This document shows positions 5,600 through 7,579 of a stretch of DNA of 7,579 nucleotides, piece by piece. Below the pieces are notes generated by a model. It made no database searches and was not told the origin of the DNA. It saw only the letters and a list, made by a program, of their open reading frames with translations. Source of the stretch: Bacillota bacterium (GTDB taxonomy: Bacteria > Bacillota > Clostridia > Christensenellales > CAG-138). The stretch's first letter is position 1, and each line of letters begins with the position of its first letter. The stretch is from the NCBI GenBank assembly GCA_016288175.1, contig JAEEYN010000156.1:1-7579 (forward strand). The letters are read 5' to 3'. The position numbers were made by a program, and so were the translations under genes.

Positions 5600-6868
5600 A
5601 TGCAGTTTGTTGATAAAGCAAAGATCGTTATAAAGGCGGGCAACGGCGGCGACGGCTGTTCGAGCTTCCACCGCGAAAAATACGTTTCCCACGGCGGGCC
5701 GGACGGCGGCGACGGCGGCCGCGGCGGCAGCGTTATCTTCGAAGCGGACGAGAACATGAGCACCCTGCTCGATTTCAAGTTCGCCCGTTTCTTCCGCGCG
5801 GAAAACGGCGAAGCAGGCCGCGGAAATATGCAGAGCGGAAAGAGCGGCGGGGATCTTATCATCAAAGTTCCCGTCGGCACCCGCGTGCGCGATCTCGAAT
5901 CCGGCAAGATCATTGCCGATATGAACCGCCCCGGCCGTCAGCGCACGGTCCTCCGCGGCGGCAGGGGAGGCAAGGGCAACGCAAGGTTCGCGACGCCCAC
6001 CAAGCAGAGCCCGCATTACGCCCAGAACGGCCAGAAAACCAAGGAATACGAGGTCGAGCTGGAGCTTATGACGATCGCGGACGTCGGTCTTGTCGGCCTT
6101 CCGAACGTCGGCAAATCCACGATCCTCTCCGTTGTCACGAGCGCGAAGCCGAAGATCGCGAACTACCATTTCACAACGCTCACCCCGAACCTCGGCGTCG
6201 TGAAGCGCTACGATACCGCGTTCGTCGTCGCGGATATCCCGGGCCTTATCGAAGGCGCGGCGGAAGGCGCGGGCCTCGGCCACGACTTTTTGCGCCATAT
6301 CGAGCGCACGAGGATGCTCGTCCACGTTCTCGATATCTCCGGCTGCGAGGGCCGCGACCCGATCGAGGATTATCGGCAGATCCGCTCGGAGCTGACGCAG
6401 TACAGCGAAAAGCTTGCGGAGCTTCCGGAGATCATCACCGCGAATAAAATGGATATCACCGGCGCGGAGGATTGGCTCGCGCTGCTGCGCGATGAGCTTG
6501 CGGACACCGGAGTCGAGATCTTCCCGGTCTCCGCCGCGACGGGCAAGGGCTTCGAGCCCCTTCTCGACCGCATCCTCGAGATGCTGAAAACGCTTCCGAA
6601 AACGCTCGAATTCGAGGAGGACGACATCACCCCCGCCGCGCAGTACGAATGGGGCTTCGAGATCGAAATGGACGGCGACGTCTTCGTTGTTTCGGGCGGC
6701 ACCGTCGATTATATCCTCGACACGACCAACGCTGAGGACGAGGAGAGCATGCGAAGGTTCCAGAAGCTGCTCGAAACGGAAGGCATCATCGACGCCCTGC
6801 GCCAAAAGGGAGCGACAGAGGAGAGCGTCATCCGCCTCGGCGAATGGGAGTTCGATTTCATAGAGTAA
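5600..6868 (+). CDS. obgE: Obg family GTPase
   Basis: This 422-residue protein is a full-length Obg/CgtA GTPase, needed for 50S ribosome assembly and linked to ppGpp and stress signalling. Residues 1-158 form the glycine-rich Obg fold (AGNGGDG, HGGPDGGDGGRGG, RGGRGGKGNARF). The G domain shows G1 GLPNVGKST (166-174), the switch I segment FTTLTPNLG (191-199), G3 DIPGLIEGAAEGAGLGHDFL (212-231), G4 NKMD (282-285) and G5 SAA (311-313). Residues ~345-422 match the C-terminal OCT domain and end in WEFDFIE. No key residue is missing. The ATG at 5600 uses AAGGAGA (5584-5590), which lies inside the end of nth, one base after that gene's stop codon, so the two are likely translationally coupled. The usual neighbours rplU-rpmA are not upstream here. 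Confidence 0.98.
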   Translation: MQFVDKAKIVIKAGNGGDGCSSFHREKYVSHGGPDGGDGGRGGSVIFEADENMSTLLDFKFARFFRAENGEAGRGNMQSGKSGGDLIIKVPVGTRVRDLESGKIIADMNRPGRQRTVLRGGRGGKGNARFATPTKQSPHYAQNGQKTKEYEVELELMTIADVGLVGLPNVGKSTILSVVTSAKPKIANYHFTTLTPNLGVVKRYDTAFVVADIPGLIEGAAEGAGLGHDFLRHIERTRMLVHVLDISGCEGRDPIEDYRQIRSELTQYSEKLAELPEIITANKMDITGAEDWLALLRDELADTGVEIFPVSAATGKGFEPLLDRILEMLKTLPKTLEFEEDDITPAAQYEWGFEIEMDGDVFVVSGGTVDYILDTTNAEDEESMRRFQKLLETEGIIDALRQKGATEESVIRLGEWEFDFIE

Positions 6869-6889
6869 AACAGTGCAGACGACTGCAGC

Positions 6890-6920
6890 GAAAAAGCCGG
6901 GAGAGTATCCCGGCTTTTTC
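6890..6920. terminator. Strong bidirectional terminator after obgE
   Basis: GAAAAAGCCGGGA (6890-6902) pairs perfectly with TCCCGGCTTTTTC (6908-6920) around a 5-nt loop. The A-run on one foot and T-run on the other serve both strands. It lies 21 nt after the obgE stop and 7 nt past the end of the convergent gene at 6928, so it should stop both transcripts. Confidence 0.95.
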
Positions 6921-6927
6921 TTGCTTT

Positions 6928-7512
6928 TCAATGCTTTTTCTTTTGCTTTTCTCGGACAGTGTATTCGAAGACCTCGATCCGCGTGAAGCCCATTTTCCGA
7001 AGTTTCTTGACCGTCCGCGCGGTATCCTCCTCCGTATTGTACCGGGGAATGAGCGGCACGCGCACAAGGATATTCTCCCGGCCGACCGCCCGTATCAGCC
7101 GCCTAAGGTTCGCGGCTGTTTCGCCGATCGGCTTCCCGGTGTAGCGGCGGTAGATCTCCGGGTCGAAGGTCTTGACGTCGACGATGAAGGCGTCGAAGAG
7201 CTTTGCCGCGCGCTTGACATTCGCTTTCGGAACGTTGAGGCTCGTTTCCGCTGTCAGCCTCCAACCTTTGCAGAGGGGGCGGAACGCCTCGTAAAAATCG
7301 ATATGGAGCAGCGATTCGCCGCCGCCGAAGGTAAGTCCGCCGCCCGTCGCGCGGAAATAAAGACCGTCGAGCCGGACGCGTTCATAAAGCTCAGCTGCGG
7401 TCACGTGCTCGGGCTCCGCTTTTTCGATCCATTTGTTGATGCAGTAGGCGCAGCGAAGCGGACAGCCGGCGCCGGCGACGAGCGTCGTGACGCCCTTCCC
7501 GTCCGAACCCAT
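6928..7512 (-). CDS. Radical SAM protein, glycyl-radical-activase-like (N-terminus uncertain)
   Basis: From the first ATG (7512) this is a 194-residue radical SAM enzyme, which uses a 4Fe-4S cluster and S-adenosylmethionine to make a radical. The cluster motif is C-x3-C-x2-C (Cys17, 21, 24), followed by Asn26 as in activating enzymes. GGGE (63-66) is the SAM-binding strand. ETSLNVP (89-95), VDVKTFDP (111-118) and RVPLIPRYN (151-159) match the compact PflA-like barrel. DGKGVTT replaces the DGPGIRT of pyruvate formate-lyase activase. There is no extra ferredoxin-like insert and no glycyl radical enzyme in view, so the target is unknown. The frame stays open upstream to the window edge and reads ALARHRM just before DGKG, which looks family-like, so the real start may be further right. 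A weak GAGG site (7522-7519) precedes the ATG. It converges with obgE. Confidence 0.85.
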   Translation of the reverse strand: MGSDGKGVTTLVAGAGCPLRCAYCINKWIEKAEPEHVTAAELYERVRLDGLYFRATGGGLTFGGGESLLHIDFYEAFRPLCKGWRLTAETSLNVPKANVKRAAKLFDAFIVDVKTFDPEIYRRYTGKPIGETAANLRRLIRAVGRENILVRVPLIPRYNTEEDTARTVKKLRKMGFTRIEVFEYTVREKQKKKH

Positions 7513-7543
7513 CCTGTGCCTCGCGAGCGCGACAAGCGGAAAA

Positions 7544-7571
7544 CGCGGCTCGGATAGAGCCGCGCTTTTTT
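7544..7571. terminator. Terminator-shaped hairpin at the right edge
   Basis: CGCGGCTC (7544-7551) pairs exactly with GAGCCGCG (7557-7564) around GGATA. On the plus strand it is followed by C and six T (7566-7571). On the minus strand it is followed by four T (7543-7540). Leftward transcription would meet it about 27 nt before the radical SAM ATG, so it may end an upstream minus-strand gene lying outside the window. It also lies within the open frame that extends the radical SAM gene. Confidence 0.72.
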
Positions 7572-7579
7572 CGGTTTTA

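Noticed and set aside
4678..5913. Open frame of about 411 codons on the minus strand opposite the membrane protein gene, nth and obgE
   Set aside because: It is a composition shadow, crosses a promoter and a hairpin, and has no recognisable domain.
6873..6888. Small inverted repeat TGCAG/CTGCA just after obgE
   Set aside because: The stem is only 5 bp and lies immediately before the real terminator, so it can arise by chance.
5396..6931. Open frame of about 511 codons on the minus strand opposite nth and obgE
   Set aside because: It lies antisense to two unmistakable genes with all motifs intact. Long open antisense frames are common in GC-rich genes because of codon bias. The translation is Arg/Ala/Asp/Val-rich with no family features and has no ribosome binding site.
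6844..7557. Plus-strand open frame of about 237 codons at the right end
   Set aside because: It runs through the strong terminator at 6890-6920 and is antisense to the radical SAM gene, whose motifs are clear.
1..7579. CRISPR array, tRNA/rRNA, insertion sequence, phage or toxin-antitoxin locus
   Set aside because: I saw no spaced repeats, tRNA cloverleaf, transposase motifs, terminal inverted repeats or paired small toxin-like genes. The Met-rich pair is divergent and lacks toxin or antitoxin motifs.

Overview
This window looks like ordinary chromosomal DNA from a GC-rich Firmicute, probably in class Clostridia. The evidence is AGGAGG-type ribosome binding sites, sigma-A-like promoters with extended -10 boxes, small lipoproteins with Thr/Pro-rich linkers, and a type IIA topoisomerase, an endonuclease III and an Obg GTPase with typical Firmicute signatures. 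The lineage is inferred from these features and not from a database search. No rRNA, tRNA, CRISPR array, insertion sequence, phage gene or defence locus is visible.

Layout, left to right. (1) Positions 2-754 hold the C-terminal propeller domain of a GyrA/ParC-type topoisomerase subunit, cut by the left edge and followed by a perfect 10-bp hairpin. (2) Positions 850-3082 hold two closely spaced lipoprotein genes: a PstS-like solute-binding protein and an acidic lipoprotein of unknown function with a Trp-rich tail. (3) A bidirectional terminator at 3092-3122 separates that pair from a convergent small gene (3131-3379, minus). This small gene is divergent from a Met/Gly/Gln-rich protein gene (3477-4115, plus). 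The two short unknown proteins share Met-rich C-terminal helices and a 97-bp region between their starts. (4) Positions 4183-4875 encode an unrecognised six-helix membrane protein with its own strong promoter. (5) Positions 4963-6868 hold a two-gene unit, nth then obgE, one base apart. It has its own promoter and a hairpin in the leader, and it ends at a strong bidirectional terminator (6890-6920). (6) The minus strand from 6928 to the right edge encodes a compact radical SAM protein of the glycyl-radical-activase-like type. A terminator-shaped hairpin lies just upstream of its first ATG.

Functionally the recognised genes are housekeeping: DNA topology, base excision repair, ribosome assembly/GTPase signalling and solute binding. 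The least explained parts are the Met-rich divergent pair, the acidic lipoprotein, the membrane protein, and several hairpins whose T-runs face against the direction of the neighbouring genes. I see no convincing multi-gene system of a new type. The Met-rich pair is the best candidate for something undescribed.
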